Part shown: piece after piece, positions 35,866 to 46,591 of the stretch | How the letters are laid out: each line of letters begins with the position of its first letter | Position numbering within the stretch: position 1 is the stretch's first letter | Assembly: GCF_001189965.1 (NCBI RefSeq) | Contig: NZ_LFLU01000011.1 | Coordinates: 1 to 64,000, forward strand | Origin: Herbaspirillum rhizosphaerae | GTDB lineage: Bacteria; Pseudomonadota; Gammaproteobacteria; Burkholderiales; Burkholderiaceae_D | Length of the DNA: 64,000 bases | Direction of reading: 5' to 3' | Program-made: the position numbers and the translations under genes | Notes under the pieces: model-generated | Seen by the model: only the letters and a program-made list of their open reading frames with translations | Databases searched by the model: none | Told to the model about the DNA's origin: nothing

Positions 35866-37173
35866 TCAATGCAATTCCGGCTTACGGGCTTGCATCACGC
35901 CTGCAACGGTGAGGAAGGATCCAAAAACCACAATTCTATCATTCTCGGTAGCTCTGCTCTGCGCATTTGCGAATGCAGCAGCCGGCGTATCGAAGGTTTC
36001 TATGGTGCAGGCGGCGTCCGGCTTGAATTCCGGCTCGACACCCGCTTCCAGCAATTTGTCCTTCAATTGCTGCGCCGTCGCAGCGCGCGGCAACGGCAAG
36101 CCGGTCACGCACCAGTGATCGATCTTGCCTTTGAGCTGATTGATGACGCCTTCGATGTCCTTGTCCAGCATGGAGCCGAACACCGCGTAGGTGTAGGGAT
36201 GGAAGCCCATGTTGTCGAGATTTTGCGCCAGCGTGGCGGCAGCGTGCGGGTTGTGCGCGACGTCGAGGATCACCAGCGGCTGGCCCGGCAATACCTGGAA
36301 ACGTCCCGGCAACTCGACCGTCGCCAGGCCGGTGCGCACTTCTTGCGCGCCGATCGGCAGCACGTCGCGCAGGGCTTCCAGCGCCGCCAGCGCCGCGGAG
36401 GCGTTGAGCAACTGGTTGGCGCCGCGCAGGCTCGGATAGGCCAGCGAATTGCGGCGCTGGGCGCGACCGCCGTAGGCCCACTGCTGCTTGTCGCCCTGAT
36501 AGTTGAAATCGCGGCCCATCAGCCAGAGATCGGCGCCGATGGATTCGGCATGCTTGATGAGCGACTTCGGCGGCACCGGATCGCCGCAGATTGCGGCCTT
36601 GCCGGCGCGATAGATGCCGGCCTTTTCAAAGCCGATTTCTTCGCGCGTGGTGCCGAGGTATTCGGTGTGGTCGATGTCGATGCTGGTGACGATGCCGACG
36701 TCGGCGTCGATCACGTTGACGGCGTCCAGGCGGCCGCCGAGGCCGACTTCCAGAATGACGACATCCATCCTGGCATCGGCCAGCAGCTTCATGATGGCCA
36801 GCGTGGTGAACTCGAAATAGGTCAGCGAAATGTCGCCGCGCTTTTCTTCCACCGCCTCAAACGCGGCGATCAGCGCCGCGTCGGATGCCGGCACGCCTTC
36901 GACACGCGCGCGTTCGTTGAAATGCAGGAAATGCGGCTTGATGTACAAACCCACGCGATAACCGGCGCGCATCAGGATCGATTCCAGCATGGCGCAGGTC
37001 GAGCCTTTGCCGTTGGTGCCGGCCACCGAGATGACGGGGCAATCGAAACGGATGTCGAGCAACTCTTTGACCTTGCCGACACGTTCCAGGCCCATGTCGA
37101 TGGACTTGGTGTGACGGGTTTCCAGAAGGGTCAGCCATTCGGCCAGGGTGGAAGGTTTTGCTTGCGCTTGCAT
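35866..37173 (-). CDS. folC: Bifunctional dihydrofolate/folylpolyglutamate synthase
   Basis: Adds glutamate to dihydropteroate and then extends the polyglutamate tail of folates, using ATP. The 435 residues show the P-loop GTNGKGST (52-59), the VILEVGLGGRLDAVN segment near 145-159 with the omega-loop and metal ligands, and HNPHA near 300 from the C-terminal domain. Length is typical. It is followed by the SPOR gene after 134 bp and preceded by the accD terminator. Confidence 0.95.
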   Translation of the reverse strand: MQAQAKPSTLAEWLTLLETRHTKSIDMGLERVGKVKELLDIRFDCPVISVAGTNGKGSTCAMLESILMRAGYRVGLYIKPHFLHFNERARVEGVPASDAALIAAFEAVEEKRGDISLTYFEFTTLAIMKLLADARMDVVILEVGLGGRLDAVNVIDADVGIVTSIDIDHTEYLGTTREEIGFEKAGIYRAGKAAICGDPVPPKSLIKHAESIGADLWLMGRDFNYQGDKQQWAYGGRAQRRNSLAYPSLRGANQLLNASAALAALEALRDVLPIGAQEVRTGLATVELPGRFQVLPGQPLVILDVAHNPHAAATLAQNLDNMGFHPYTYAVFGSMLDKDIEGVINQLKGKIDHWCVTGLPLPRAATAQQLKDKLLEAGVEPEFKPDAACTIETFDTPAAAFANAQSRATENDRIVVFGSFLTVAGVMQARKPELH

Positions 37174-37249
37174 GAGTTGAATCTACAGTGAATCCGAGAT
37201 GACCTGCATGGAGCCGGGAGGCCCGATGAATGACTTTAAACGACTTAAA

Positions 37250-37291
37250 AGCAAAAACCCGAACTTGCGTTGAACGACGACAAGTCCGGGT
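37250..37291 (-). terminator. Terminator after accD
   Basis: ACCCGAACTTG (37257-37267) and CAAGTCCGGGT (37281-37291) pair with one wobble around 13 bases. On the minus strand TTTTGC follows, giving a U-tract. It separates accD from folC. Confidence 0.7.
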
Positions 37292-37309
37292 CTGTATAGA
37301 ACATCGCGA

Positions 37310-38182
37310 TCAGGAAACGGTTTCGGCCGCCTGATTTTGCAGCAACGCCAGCAAACGTGCGATTTCTTCGCGCATCTTGCGGCGGTCGACGATCATGTCG
37401 ATGGCGCCCTTGGTCACGAGGAACTCGGAACGCTGGAAGCCTTCCGGCAACTTTTCACGCACGGTGTTCTCGATCACGCGCGGACCGGCGAAGCCGATCA
37501 GGGCTTTCGGTTCGGCCATCACGACGTCGCCCATGAAGGCGAACGATGCCGACACGCCGCCCATGGTCGGGTCGGTCAGCACGCTGATGAACGGCAATTT
37601 CTTTTCCGACAGCTTAGTCAGCATGGAAGTGGTCTTGGCCATTTGCATCAATGACAACAGGCCTTCCTGCATGCGTGCACCGCCGGTGGCGGTGATGCAG
37701 ATGAACGGGACTTTTTGTTCCAGCGCCATTTGCGCGCCGCGGGCGAAACGCTCTCCGACCACGGAGCCCATCGAGCCGCCCATGAATTCGAATTCGAAGC
37801 AGGCAACCACGACCGGCAGGGTCATGATGGCGCCGCCCATGACGACCATGGCATCGGTTTCGCCGGTGGATTCCAGCGCGTCTTTCAGGCGGTCAGGGTA
37901 TTTCTTGCTGTCTTTAAACTTGAGCGTGTCGACCGGCAGGGCTTCCTGGCCGATTTCATAACGGCCGCCTTCATCGAGCAGCGAATCCAGGCGCGCACGG
38001 GCGCGGATACGCATGTGATGGCTGCACTTGGGGCAAACGTGGAGATTGGATTCCAGATCAGTGCGATAAAGCACTGCTTCGCAGGACGGGCACTTGACCC
38101 ATAAACCTTCGGGTATCGACTTCCGGCTTGCGGAATCGCTACGTTGAATTTGAGGCGGGAGTAATTTCTCTAGCCAGCTCAT
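37310..38182 (-). CDS. accD: Acetyl-CoA carboxylase carboxyltransferase subunit beta
   Basis: Transfers the carboxyl group from biotin to acetyl-CoA to make malonyl-CoA, with AccA. The 290 residues have the N-terminal zinc ribbon (Cys31, Cys34, Cys50, Cys53) and the crotonase-type carboxyltransferase fold, including [15 protein letters not shown] and [17 protein letters not shown] with oxyanion glycines. Length is near E. coli AccD (304). Placed between trpA and folC, the common betaproteobacterial order. A small AT palindrome lies upstream. Confidence 0.97.
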   Translation of the reverse strand: MSWLEKLLPPQIQRSDSASRKSIPEGLWVKCPSCEAVLYRTDLESNLHVCPKCSHHMRIRARARLDSLLDEGGRYEIGQEALPVDTLKFKDSKKYPDRLKDALESTGETDAMVVMGGAIMTLPVVVACFEFEFMGGSMGSVVGERFARGAQMALEQKVPFICITATGGARMQEGLLSLMQMAKTTSMLTKLSEKKLPFISVLTDPTMGGVSASFAFMGDVVMAEPKALIGFAGPRVIENTVREKLPEGFQRSEFLVTKGAIDMIVDRRKMREEIARLLALLQNQAAETVS

Positions 38183-38265
38183 AGAAACCTCTTTCTAATT
38201 TCCGGTGGCGCATTGTACCAGAGGCAAAGCCGCACAACCGGGGACGATGATTTGATTGCTTTTCG

Positions 38266-38287
38266 ATAATTTCTTTTTGGAAATTAT
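38266..38287. promoter_or_regulatory. AT-rich palindrome upstream of accD
   Basis: ATAATTTC (38266-38273), six-base spacer TTTTTG, GAAATTAT (38280-38287). It lies about 85 bases before the accD start, in the gap after trpA. It could be an operator or part of the promoter; no regulator is known. Confidence 0.35.
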
Positions 38288-38304
38288 ATGGAATGATGTG
38301 ATTC

Positions 38305-38334
38305 GAGGGTATCGGACGCGCTGCCGACACCCTC
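38305..38334 (-). terminator. Hairpin after trpA
   Basis: GAGGGTATCGG (38305-38315), 8-base loop, CCGACACCCTC (38324-38334), one mismatch. It lies 16 bases beyond the trpA stop but has no clear U-tract, so intrinsic termination is uncertain. Confidence 0.5.
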
Positions 38335-38349
38335 TTCGTTATCCTGGAA

Positions 38350-39147
38350 TCAGGCGTCCATTGCCTTGCGAATATCCGTCACGAAAGCCTGCACCGCTTC
38401 CACCGCACGCTCACGCGGCGTGTTTTCCAGTTCCTGAATGATGCGGCTGCCGATCACGACCGCATCCGACACCTGGCTCACCGCCTTGGCGGTGGCGCCG
38501 TCGCGAATACCGAAGCCGACGCCGATCGGCAGTTTGACGTGCTTGCGGATTTCCGCAATGCGCTTGGCCACTTCAACGGTATCGATGTTGCCGGCGCCCG
38601 TCACTCCCTTGAGCGACACGTAATAACAGAATCCGCTGCTGACCTTGGCGACTTGCCGGATGCGTTCGTCGGTCGACGTCGGCGCCAGCAGGAAAATCGG
38701 GTCGAGCCCCTGCGCCTGCATCTTTTGCGCAAACTCTTCGCACTCTTCCGGCGGGTAATCGACGATGATGGTGCCGTCCACGCCCGCTTCTTTCGCCGCA
38801 GCAATGAAGGCATCGACGCCGAAGCGTTCGAGCGGATTGGCGTAGCCCATCAGCACCACCGGCGTGGTGACGTTGGTCTTGCGGAACTCACGCACGTAAC
38901 CCAGCACGTCGCGCGTGCTGATGTTGAATTTCAGTGCGCGTTCGCAGGCGCGCTGAATGACCGGACCTTCTGCCATGGGATCCGAAAACGGCACGCCGAG
39001 TTCAAGAATATCGACGCCGCCGGCGACCAGCGCATGCAGTAGCGGCACGGTCAGTTCGGGCGCCGGATCGCCGGCGGTGATGAAGGTGATCAGCGCCTTC
39101 TTGTTGCTGGCGGCCAGCGCGGTAAAAGTAGATTGGATACGGGACAT
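38350..39147 (-). CDS. trpA: Tryptophan synthase alpha chain
   Basis: Cleaves indole-3-glycerol phosphate to indole and glyceraldehyde-3-phosphate. The 265-residue TIM barrel aligns without gaps to E. coli TrpA over the first 60 residues: Glu49 in [12 protein letters not shown] is kept, but position 60, the catalytic Asp60 of E. coli, is Glu (PMAEGP; codon GAA at 38968-38970 reversed). Phosphate-binding GVGFGIRDG near 212-220 and VVIGSRI near 233 are intact. It follows trpB after 120 bp, unusually far for this pair, with a strong hairpin in the gap. Confidence 0.95.
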   Translation of the reverse strand: MSRIQSTFTALAASNKKALITFITAGDPAPELTVPLLHALVAGGVDILELGVPFSDPMAEGPVIQRACERALKFNISTRDVLGYVREFRKTNVTTPVVLMGYANPLERFGVDAFIAAAKEAGVDGTIIVDYPPEECEEFAQKMQAQGLDPIFLLAPTSTDERIRQVAKVSSGFCYYVSLKGVTGAGNIDTVEVAKRIAEIRKHVKLPIGVGFGIRDGATAKAVSQVSDAVVIGSRIIQELENTPRERAVEAVQAFVTDIRKAMDA

Positions 39148-39202
39148 GGTGTTGGAATATGGTGTTCGTCGATTCGGCCAGCCCTGCTTTGTTTTTGCGG
39201 CT

Positions 39203-39235
39203 TGCGAGCGGCGGATTAAGAGTCCGCCGCTCGCA
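39203..39235. other. Intercistronic hairpin between trpB and trpA
   Basis: TGCGAGCGGCGGA (39203-39215) and TCCGCCGCTCGCA (39223-39235) form a perfect 13-bp stem with a 7-base loop. The minus-strand transcript has no U-tract after it, so it is unlikely to be an intrinsic terminator; it may protect or process the message. Confidence 0.7.
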
Positions 39236-39267
39236 TGCAGAGCTGGAGCCTTGTTGCTTGAGCTTGT

Positions 39268-40527
<1,260 letters not shown>

Positions 40528-40570
40528 GGTATTCCTCTAGTGTTCTGGTGAGATGGCTGCCAGGCCTGGT

Positions 40571-41230
40571 TCAGGAATTGTCCGCCAGTCGGACTGCGCT
40601 GATGAAAGCGTCAATCCTGGCGGCATCCTTGATGCCTTTGGCTTGCTCGACACCACTGCTGATGTCGACGGCGTGCGGGCGCACGCGCTGCACCGCGTCA
40701 GTCGCGTTTTGTACGCTCAAGCCACCACTTAAAACGACCCGAGGCGCGAGTTCTTCTGGAATGAGAGACCAATCGAAAACCTTTCCGCTGCCGCCGTATT
40801 GCTCAACCAGGGTGTCGAGCAAGAGTCCCGTAAAAAAGGTACTGACGGAACGATAATCCTGTTCGTATTTTATCAAATCCTCAGGCGTGGTCGAGCTTCC
40901 GATGCGTGCCGCGCGCATAAAAGGCCGTTTGACGGCTTGCGCAATCGCAGCGCACTGCTGCGGCGTCTCGTCGCCGTGGAATTGCAACAACGACAAGGGC
41001 GCCTGTTCCAATACGGCGGCCACTTCCTCCGCGCCGGCATTGACGAACAAGCCCACCGTCGAAATGAAAGGCGGCACAGTGCGAATCAGCTCCGCCGCGG
41101 CGGATGCGGTGACGTAACGCGGGCTCTTGGCGTAAAACACGAAGCCGATCGCATCCGCACCGGCCGCCACGGCGGCGGCGACGTCTTCAGCGCGGGTCAA
41201 GCCGCAAATCTTGATTCTGGTCCTGTGCAT
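40571..41230 (-). CDS. trpF: Phosphoribosylanthranilate isomerase
   Basis: Amadori rearrangement of phosphoribosylanthranilate in tryptophan biosynthesis. The 219-residue TIM barrel starts RTRIKICGLTRAED, with the catalytic Cys9, and has the catalytic Asp region VFDWSLIPEE and the phosphate site LSGGLSVQNATDAV with GVEQAKGIKD. It is a stand-alone enzyme rather than the TrpC-TrpF fusion of E. coli. It lies between truA and trpB. Confidence 0.95.
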   Translation of the reverse strand: MHRTRIKICGLTRAEDVAAAVAAGADAIGFVFYAKSPRYVTASAAAELIRTVPPFISTVGLFVNAGAEEVAAVLEQAPLSLLQFHGDETPQQCAAIAQAVKRPFMRAARIGSSTTPEDLIKYEQDYRSVSTFFTGLLLDTLVEQYGGSGKVFDWSLIPEELAPRVVLSGGLSVQNATDAVQRVRPHAVDISSGVEQAKGIKDAARIDAFISAVRLADNS

Positions 41231-41312
41231 AGTTGCTAGATGGGGTCGTAAGAGAAAGTGGCAAGACGGCTCGCAAGATGCCTAGTCTAACCGATTGAGG
41301 CGCCTGGCCGGA

Positions 41313-42224
41313 CTACAGCCAGGGCCAGGATGCGTCTTCCTGCGGCAAGGCCCAGCGCGCCGGATAGTCGACCTTGGCCAGATACAAACCGTCCGGCATG
41401 AATGTCGGTGCGGCGAGACTGCGGTCCTGTTGCGCCAGTATCTGCGCGATCCATTCCGGCGGCTGCCTGCCGTTGCCGACAAAGATCAGCGAGCCGACGA
41501 TGTTGCGCACCATGTGGTGCAGGAAGGCGTTGGCCTTCAGCGTGAAGACGATCATGTCGCCATGGCGGCGCACCTGTAGCGACGCCATCGTACGCACCGG
41601 CGACTTGGCCTGGCACTCCACGGCGCGAAACGTCGAGAAATCATGCTCGCCGACCAGATGGTTCGCCGCCTGCTGCATCCGCTCCACATCCAGCGGGCGG
41701 AAAGTCCAGCCGGCCTTGCCGGCGAGCAAAGGCGAACGCACCGGGTGGTTGTACAACATGTAGTGATAGGTGCGCGCAGTCGCGCTGAAGCGCGCATGGA
41801 AGCCGCCTTCGCGCTCGGCAATATGATGCGCCGGACCATCGTCCGCCGGCAATTCGATCGCCCAACGCACGGCAATCGACGGCGGCAGGAAGGCGTTGAC
41901 GCCGCGCACCCAGGAGGCTTTGTCGCGCGCGATCACGGTGTCGAAATGCACGACCTGCTCCAGCGCATGCACGCCGGAATCCGTACGGCCGGCGCAGATG
42001 GTATCGATATCGAGCAGCGTGAATTGTTTCAGCGCCGCTTCCAGTTTGTCCTGCACCGTCAGGCCATGCGGCTGGGTCTGCCAGCCTTGCCAGGAATTGC
42101 CGTCGTATTGAATGCCGAGCACGATGCGGCGCAGCGGACGCAGAGATTCCGCAGGACTTTTCGACGATACTGCTTCCGCAACAGTTTGCAGCTCGGCAGA
42201 AATGGGGGGCGGTGATTCGGTCAC
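41313..42224 (-). CDS. truA: tRNA pseudouridine(38-40) synthase
   Basis: Isomerises uridines 38-40 of the tRNA anticodon arm to pseudouridine. The 303 residues include the catalytic Asp82 in [16 protein letters not shown] and the FDSTVIARDK-like stretch around 95. The core begins [11 protein letters not shown] at about 32, so the first 30 residues are an extra N-terminal extension; no later ATG is available before the core, hence the start at 42224. It is between fimV and trpF, as in Pseudomonas fimV-truA-trpF. Confidence 0.94.
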   Translation of the reverse strand: MTESPPPISAELQTVAEAVSSKSPAESLRPLRRIVLGIQYDGNSWQGWQTQPHGLTVQDKLEAALKQFTLLDIDTICAGRTDSGVHALEQVVHFDTVIARDKASWVRGVNAFLPPSIAVRWAIELPADDGPAHHIAEREGGFHARFSATARTYHYMLYNHPVRSPLLAGKAGWTFRPLDVERMQQAANHLVGEHDFSTFRAVECQAKSPVRTMASLQVRRHGDMIVFTLKANAFLHHMVRNIVGSLIFVGNGRQPPEWIAQILAQQDRSLAAPTFMPDGLYLAKVDYPARWALPQEDASWPWL

Positions 42225-42265
42225 GGTGTTGTTTCAGGTTTGTTGCACAATTCATTGCACTTCGA

Positions 42266-42298
42266 AAAAAGCAAACGGGCGCCGGCATCGGCGCCCGT
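42266..42298 (-). terminator. Terminator after fimV
   Basis: ACGGGCGCCG (42275-42284), loop GCAT, CGGCGCCCGT (42289-42298). On the minus strand TTGCTTTTTTCG follows, a proper U-tract. It falls between fimV and truA. Confidence 0.82.
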
Positions 42299-42343
42299 CT
42301 CCGGACAAGTCGTCCGGCAGCGTGCGAGAAATACGCACCCTGC

Positions 42344-45085
42344 TTACGACAATTTGGACAACATATCCTTGGCGCGTTCGATCTGGCTGTCGCTGCCGCC
42401 GCGAATGACTTCATCCAGCAATTCGCGCGCACCTTCCCTGTCGCCGATTTCCTGATACGCCGCGGCCAGATCCAGCTTGGTCGACATTTCGGCGGCGAAG
42501 GCAGACTCGTCGTCTTCCAGCACATCAGGCTTAGGCGCTTCCACCGGCTCCGGCAAATCGAGCTCGATGTCGGCCGCGGGCGGCGATGCCTTCGGCAAAT
42601 TATCCGGTATCGCGGCAGCCGGAGCTTCTTCGTCCTCTGCTGCTTTGCCGCTGTCAAGCTCCAGATCGAAATCGATCTTGCTGCCGATGTCGGCAACCGG
42701 CGGTGTGGCGCCCGGTTGAATTTCGGCGCCCTTGAAGTCGTCGAGATCAAACTCCAGGCCTTGCTCTTCCGGCGCAACCGGTTCGGGTTCAGGCTCGGGC
42801 GCCTTCTCGACGACCGGCTCAGCTTCGGCGACGACTTCTTCCACCGGCGAACCGCCGTACAGCGGATTGGTCGGATCAAGCACGATGCCCATGGCCGCAG
42901 CTTGCTCCCATTCGGAGCCGATGCCGCCGGTGGCGTCATGCAATTCTCTCGCGACGTCATTGAAGCCTTCGACATCCTGACGCTTGGAGTAGATCTCCAG
43001 CAGCTTCAGGCGGATGGCCTGGCGATCCGGATCGCTCTTCAAGGCCAGGCGCAAGATATCTTCGGCCTGCTCATCGCGGCCGTAAGAGATGTACATGTCG
43101 GCTTCGGAGATCGGATCAACCTCGTCGACCACGGCCGCTGCGGCTGCCGCTACAGGCACTGCCTCCGGAACGACTTCAGGCGCAGCTTCAGGTTCTGCTA
43201 CTGCGGCTACTGCAACAGGTGCTTCGGGAGCCGGTTCAGGTGCTTTAGTTACCTTTCCCGGCTCATCCTCCTTGTCTGCATCGGCAGAAACGGCGGTTGC
43301 CGCCTTCTTCCGATTATTGCGCATACGCATCACGCCCCATCCGGCGAGCAGTGCGACCACCAATGCGCCCACGCCGGCGCCGCCCAGGACATATGGATTG
43401 TCCTGCATGTTTTCAAAGAAACTGCCCTTGGCGGCAGGTGCAGGCGTCGGAGCAACCACAGGCTTGGCCGGCGCTGGAGTTGGGGCCGCCGGAGCAGGAG
43501 CCGGTGCGGTCGGGGCTTCCGGCTTCGGTTGCTCGGCGGCGGCTTCAGCCGGTTTGGCTTCCGCAGGCTTGGCTTCGGCAGCCGGAGCCGGTTGCGGCGC
43601 AGGCGTTTCCGGCTTGGCGGCAGCCATCTTTTGCTGCTCGCTCATTTCGGCCAGCGTCTTGTTCTTGATTTCCAGCAGCTTTTGCAGATCGCTGACGTTT
43701 TTCTCAAGCGCCTTCACGCGTTCGTTCGCGTCGGCAATCGCCTTGTCCGCCGCGATCTTTTCTTCTGCCGCGGCCTTGTCGGCGGCGGCACGATCGCTGG
43801 CGCCGGCTTTGGACAGTTGCAGCTTGTCCCGGGCCTCGCCTGCGCCGGATTTTTCTTCCACGCGCGCGGTCACTTTGCCGCTGCTGCTTTGCCTTGTGTC
43901 GCCGGCCCTGCGCGAAGGCCCGTTGGCAACCTGGCCGGCCAGCTTGTTGCGGTAGGCGTTGAAATCCTGTGCTTGCGCAACGACGGTCGTACGCGCTTCG
44001 CCCTTGTCGACGGCGGTTGCAGTGGCCGCATCCGGCACCGACAGCACGCGACCGGCGCGCAAGCGGTTGATGTTGTTGCCCATGAAGGCATCAGGATTAG
44101 CGCGGTACAAAGCGACCAGCATCTGATCCAGCGAAACGGTATTGTCTTTGGTGCGATTGGCGATCTCCGCCAGCGTATCGCCCTCTTTCACCTTATACGA
44201 CTTGCCGTCCGGCTTGGCCGCGCTGTCGGCCTTGCCGCCTTTGCCGCGTTTGCCTGAAGTCGCGGCAGGTGCGCCGGAAGACTCGTCCGCCTTGGCTTCC
44301 ATCTTCGCCGGCGCGGCGGCCGGTACAGTCTTTTCCGCGACGGCAGGCGGCACCGGCGCATTGCTCAGGCCGCTCTGATCACCGTTGCCGCCATTGCGGA
44401 TCAGTTCTTCCGCCTGGCTCGAAGGAGCCGACTTGGTGACGATGCGCGAAGTCGGTTCTTCGTCGCTGTTGTTCATTGCTGCAGCCGGCGCAGGGGCAGC
44501 AGCGGGAGCTGCTGCCGGTGCAGCTGCAGGTTTCGCAGGCGCCGGCGCGGCTGCGGCGACCGGCGCGGCTGCGGCGACCGGTGCGCTGGCCGCAGGCTTG
44601 GCGGCAGGTGCAGCAGCAGGCGGTGTCGCAGGAGCCGATTGCGCCGTTTGCGGCTTGCGCATGTCCGGCGGGTCGAGCAGGAAGGTGTATTCACGCACCA
44701 GACGCGAACCGCCGCCGCTCAATTCCAGCAGCAGGTCGACGAAAGGTTCATTGATCGCCTGCGGCGAACTGATGCGAATCAGTTGCTTGCCCTGGCGTTG
44801 TTCGACCGAAAATCGCAGCGACGACAATACCGGATTGAAATCGATATTCGCCTTCTTGAAAGCGTCTGCCGGTGCGAGTCGCGCCACCAGCGCGCCCTCT
44901 TCTTCTTTCGACACCGAGTTCAGCTCGATTTCCGCACGCAGAGGTTGTCCGAGTGACGAAAGCACCGTGAGCTTGCCCAGTCCTGCGGCATGCGCCGCCA
45001 TCGGCAGAGCCAATGCCAGGGTCACGGCGGCACTCAGTGTTTTCAGGCGGGACAGCGCAAACTTGTTATGAGTATATAGAGGCAT
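42344..45085 (-). CDS. fimV: FimV-family pilus assembly/polar organiser protein
   Basis: 913 residues. Signal peptide (about 1-34, LALALPMAAHA), a FimV N-terminal domain (GLGKLTVLSSLGQPLRAEIEL through FLLDPPDMRK), Ala/Pro linkers, a LysM peptidoglycan-binding domain at about 294-345 (SYKVKEGDTLAEIANRT), a coiled coil near 445-500, one membrane helix at about 563-585 (GALVVALLAGWG), an acidic Glu/Ala/Pro cytoplasmic region and a C-terminal TPR-like FimV domain (LDLAAAYQEIGDREGARELLDEV). In Pseudomonas FimV supports type IV pili, twitching and cyclic AMP signalling, and organises the pole. The position upstream of truA is conserved. Confidence 0.92.
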   Translation of the reverse strand: MPLYTHNKFALSRLKTLSAAVTLALALPMAAHAAGLGKLTVLSSLGQPLRAEIELNSVSKEEEGALVARLAPADAFKKANIDFNPVLSSLRFSVEQRQGKQLIRISSPQAINEPFVDLLLELSGGGSRLVREYTFLLDPPDMRKPQTAQSAPATPPAAAPAAKPAASAPVAAAAPVAAAAPAPAKPAAAPAAAPAAAPAPAAAMNNSDEEPTSRIVTKSAPSSQAEELIRNGGNGDQSGLSNAPVPPAVAEKTVPAAAPAKMEAKADESSGAPAATSGKRGKGGKADSAAKPDGKSYKVKEGDTLAEIANRTKDNTVSLDQMLVALYRANPDAFMGNNINRLRAGRVLSVPDAATATAVDKGEARTTVVAQAQDFNAYRNKLAGQVANGPSRRAGDTRQSSSGKVTARVEEKSGAGEARDKLQLSKAGASDRAAADKAAAEEKIAADKAIADANERVKALEKNVSDLQKLLEIKNKTLAEMSEQQKMAAAKPETPAPQPAPAAEAKPAEAKPAEAAAEQPKPEAPTAPAPAPAAPTPAPAKPVVAPTPAPAAKGSFFENMQDNPYVLGGAGVGALVVALLAGWGVMRMRNNRKKAATAVSADADKEDEPGKVTKAPEPAPEAPVAVAAVAEPEAAPEVVPEAVPVAAAAAAVVDEVDPISEADMYISYGRDEQAEDILRLALKSDPDRQAIRLKLLEIYSKRQDVEGFNDVARELHDATGGIGSEWEQAAAMGIVLDPTNPLYGGSPVEEVVAEAEPVVEKAPEPEPEPVAPEEQGLEFDLDDFKGAEIQPGATPPVADIGSKIDFDLELDSGKAAEDEEAPAAAIPDNLPKASPPAADIELDLPEPVEAPKPDVLEDDESAFAAEMSTKLDLAAAYQEIGDREGARELLDEVIRGGSDSQIERAKDMLSKLS

Positions 45086-45178
45086 GTTTGTATGGTTTTA
45101 GATAGACGTTCTGCTAAAGAAGGCCTGAAAACTAAAATTTATTTCATCGATGACAATCAAAAAATCGACAACTCAATC

Positions 45179-45238
45179 AAAGCCCTCCAACTTGCCACGA
45201 AGCAATGGACTTGAACATCCCTCATGGTAAAGGGCTTT
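45179..45238. other. Nested stem structure upstream of fimV
   Basis: AAAGCCCT (45179-45186) and AGGGCTTT (45231-45238) enclose 44 bases with an inner TTGC/GCAA hairpin. It is part of the 333-base gap between asd and fimV, which shows no gene. It may be a folded leader of fimV or chance. Confidence 0.3.
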
Positions 45239-45335
45239 AATGACCGGATTGTTGACAGTGATGAGATAAATTCTGATTTTCAACATATCATCAAGAACTT
45301 AGGCCTGCAAGTGTAACCAAGTTCTCAAGATGGTC

Positions 45336-45413
45336 AAAACCCGTCAACATTCCAGTGAAGGAATGTTTGACGGGTTTTCGTTGCAAATTGACAACGGAAG
45401 GCTAGGCCTTCCG
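45336..45413 (-). terminator. Tandem hairpins after asd
   Basis: First after the asd stop (minus direction) is CGGAAGGC/GCCTTCCG (45395-45402 and 45406-45413). Beyond it AAAACCCGTCAACATTC (45336-45352) and GAATGTTTGACGGGTTTT (45361-45378) form a 17-bp stem with one bulge, followed by T residues. Together they should end the asd transcript before fimV. Confidence 0.75.
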
Positions 45414-45418
45414 CTTCA

Positions 45419-46525
45419 TTATTTACCCAGAATGATGCGCAACATGCGGCGCAGCGGTTCTGCGGCGCCCCACAGCAACTGGTCGCCGATCACGAAGGCG
45501 GAAATATATTCCGGTCCCTGGTTCAGCTTGCGCACGCGGCCGACGCCGATTTCCAGACTGCCGGTGATCGACGCCGGAGTCAGTTCCTTGACGGTGATGG
45601 CACGATCGTTCGGCACCCATTTCACCCATTGGTTACCCGCACGGATGATGGATTCGATCTCGGCCAGCGGCAGGTCGCGCTTGAGCTTGATGGTCAATGC
45701 CAGGCTATGGCAACGCATCGCGCCGATACGTACGCACAAGCCGTCGACAGGAATGACTTTCTCGCTGTCGAGGATCTTGTTGACTTCAGCCTGGCCCTTC
45801 CACTCTTCCTTGGACTGGCCGTTTTCCAGCTGCGCGTCGATCCATGGGATCAGGCCGCCTGCCAACGGTGCGCCGAAATATTCGGTCGGCACGTCTTCGC
45901 GGATGGTCTTGGCGACTTTGCGGTCGATGTCCAGAATCGCCGACGACGGTGTCGCCAGTTCATCGGCCACGGCCGCGTTGATCACGCCCATGCCCTTCAG
46001 CAGTTCGCGCATGTGATTCGCGCCGCCGCCGGAAGCCGCCTGGTAGGTCATGGAGCTGACCCACTCGACCAGGCCTTCCTTGAACAGGCCGCCCACGCCC
46101 ATCAGCAGGATGGAATTGGTGCAATTGCCGCCGATGTAGTTCTTGACGCCCTTGGCCAGCGCGTTTTTGATGACATCGTTGTTGACCGGATCGAGCACGA
46201 TCACGGCGTCGTCCTTCATGCGCAGAGTCGACGCCGCATCGATCCAGTAGCCGTCCCAGCCCGCTGCACGCAGCTTGGGAAAGATCTCGGTGGTGTAGTC
46301 GCCGCCCTGCGCGGTAATAATGATGTCGCATTTTTTCAGCTCATCAATGCTGTTGGCGTCTTTCAGCGTCGTTGCCGTTTTGGCGAACGACGGAGCTTTA
46401 CCGCCTGCATTCGAGGTCGAAAAAAATACCGGTTCGATGTGATCGAAATCACCCTCGTCCTGCATGCGTTGCATCAGGACCGAACCCACCATTCCACGCC
46501 AGCCAACTAAACCAACCAGTTTCAT
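45419..46525 (-). CDS. asd: Aspartate-semialdehyde dehydrogenase
   Basis: NADPH-dependent reduction of aspartyl phosphate to aspartate semialdehyde, the branch point to lysine, methionine and threonine. 368 residues with nucleotide motif [11 protein letters not shown] (5-15) and the catalytic Cys135 in GGNCTNSIL, matching E. coli numbering exactly when the second of two adjacent ATGs (46525) is used; the first at 46528 lies too close to the GGGAAAG ribosome-binding site. The catalytic His is in [11 protein letters not shown] near 272. It follows leuB after 66 bp. Confidence 0.95.
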   Translation of the reverse strand: MKLVGLVGWRGMVGSVLMQRMQDEGDFDHIEPVFFSTSNAGGKAPSFAKTATTLKDANSIDELKKCDIIITAQGGDYTTEIFPKLRAAGWDGYWIDAASTLRMKDDAVIVLDPVNNDVIKNALAKGVKNYIGGNCTNSILLMGVGGLFKEGLVEWVSSMTYQAASGGGANHMRELLKGMGVINAAVADELATPSSAILDIDRKVAKTIREDVPTEYFGAPLAGGLIPWIDAQLENGQSKEEWKGQAEVNKILDSEKVIPVDGLCVRIGAMRCHSLALTIKLKRDLPLAEIESIIRAGNQWVKWVPNDRAITVKELTPASITGSLEIGVGRVRKLNQGPEYISAFVIGDQLLWGAAEPLRRMLRIILGK

Positions 46526-46591
46526 CATCTTTCCCTATTAATGAACTTCCATAATCAATGAACTACAACGTTAAAAAAACCACCGCCTCAA

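Noticed and set aside
44463-44640. Repeated GC-rich units in fimV that look like a tandem or CRISPR-like array
   Set aside because: They encode an in-frame Ala/Pro linker, the units are irregular, and there are no spacers of constant length.
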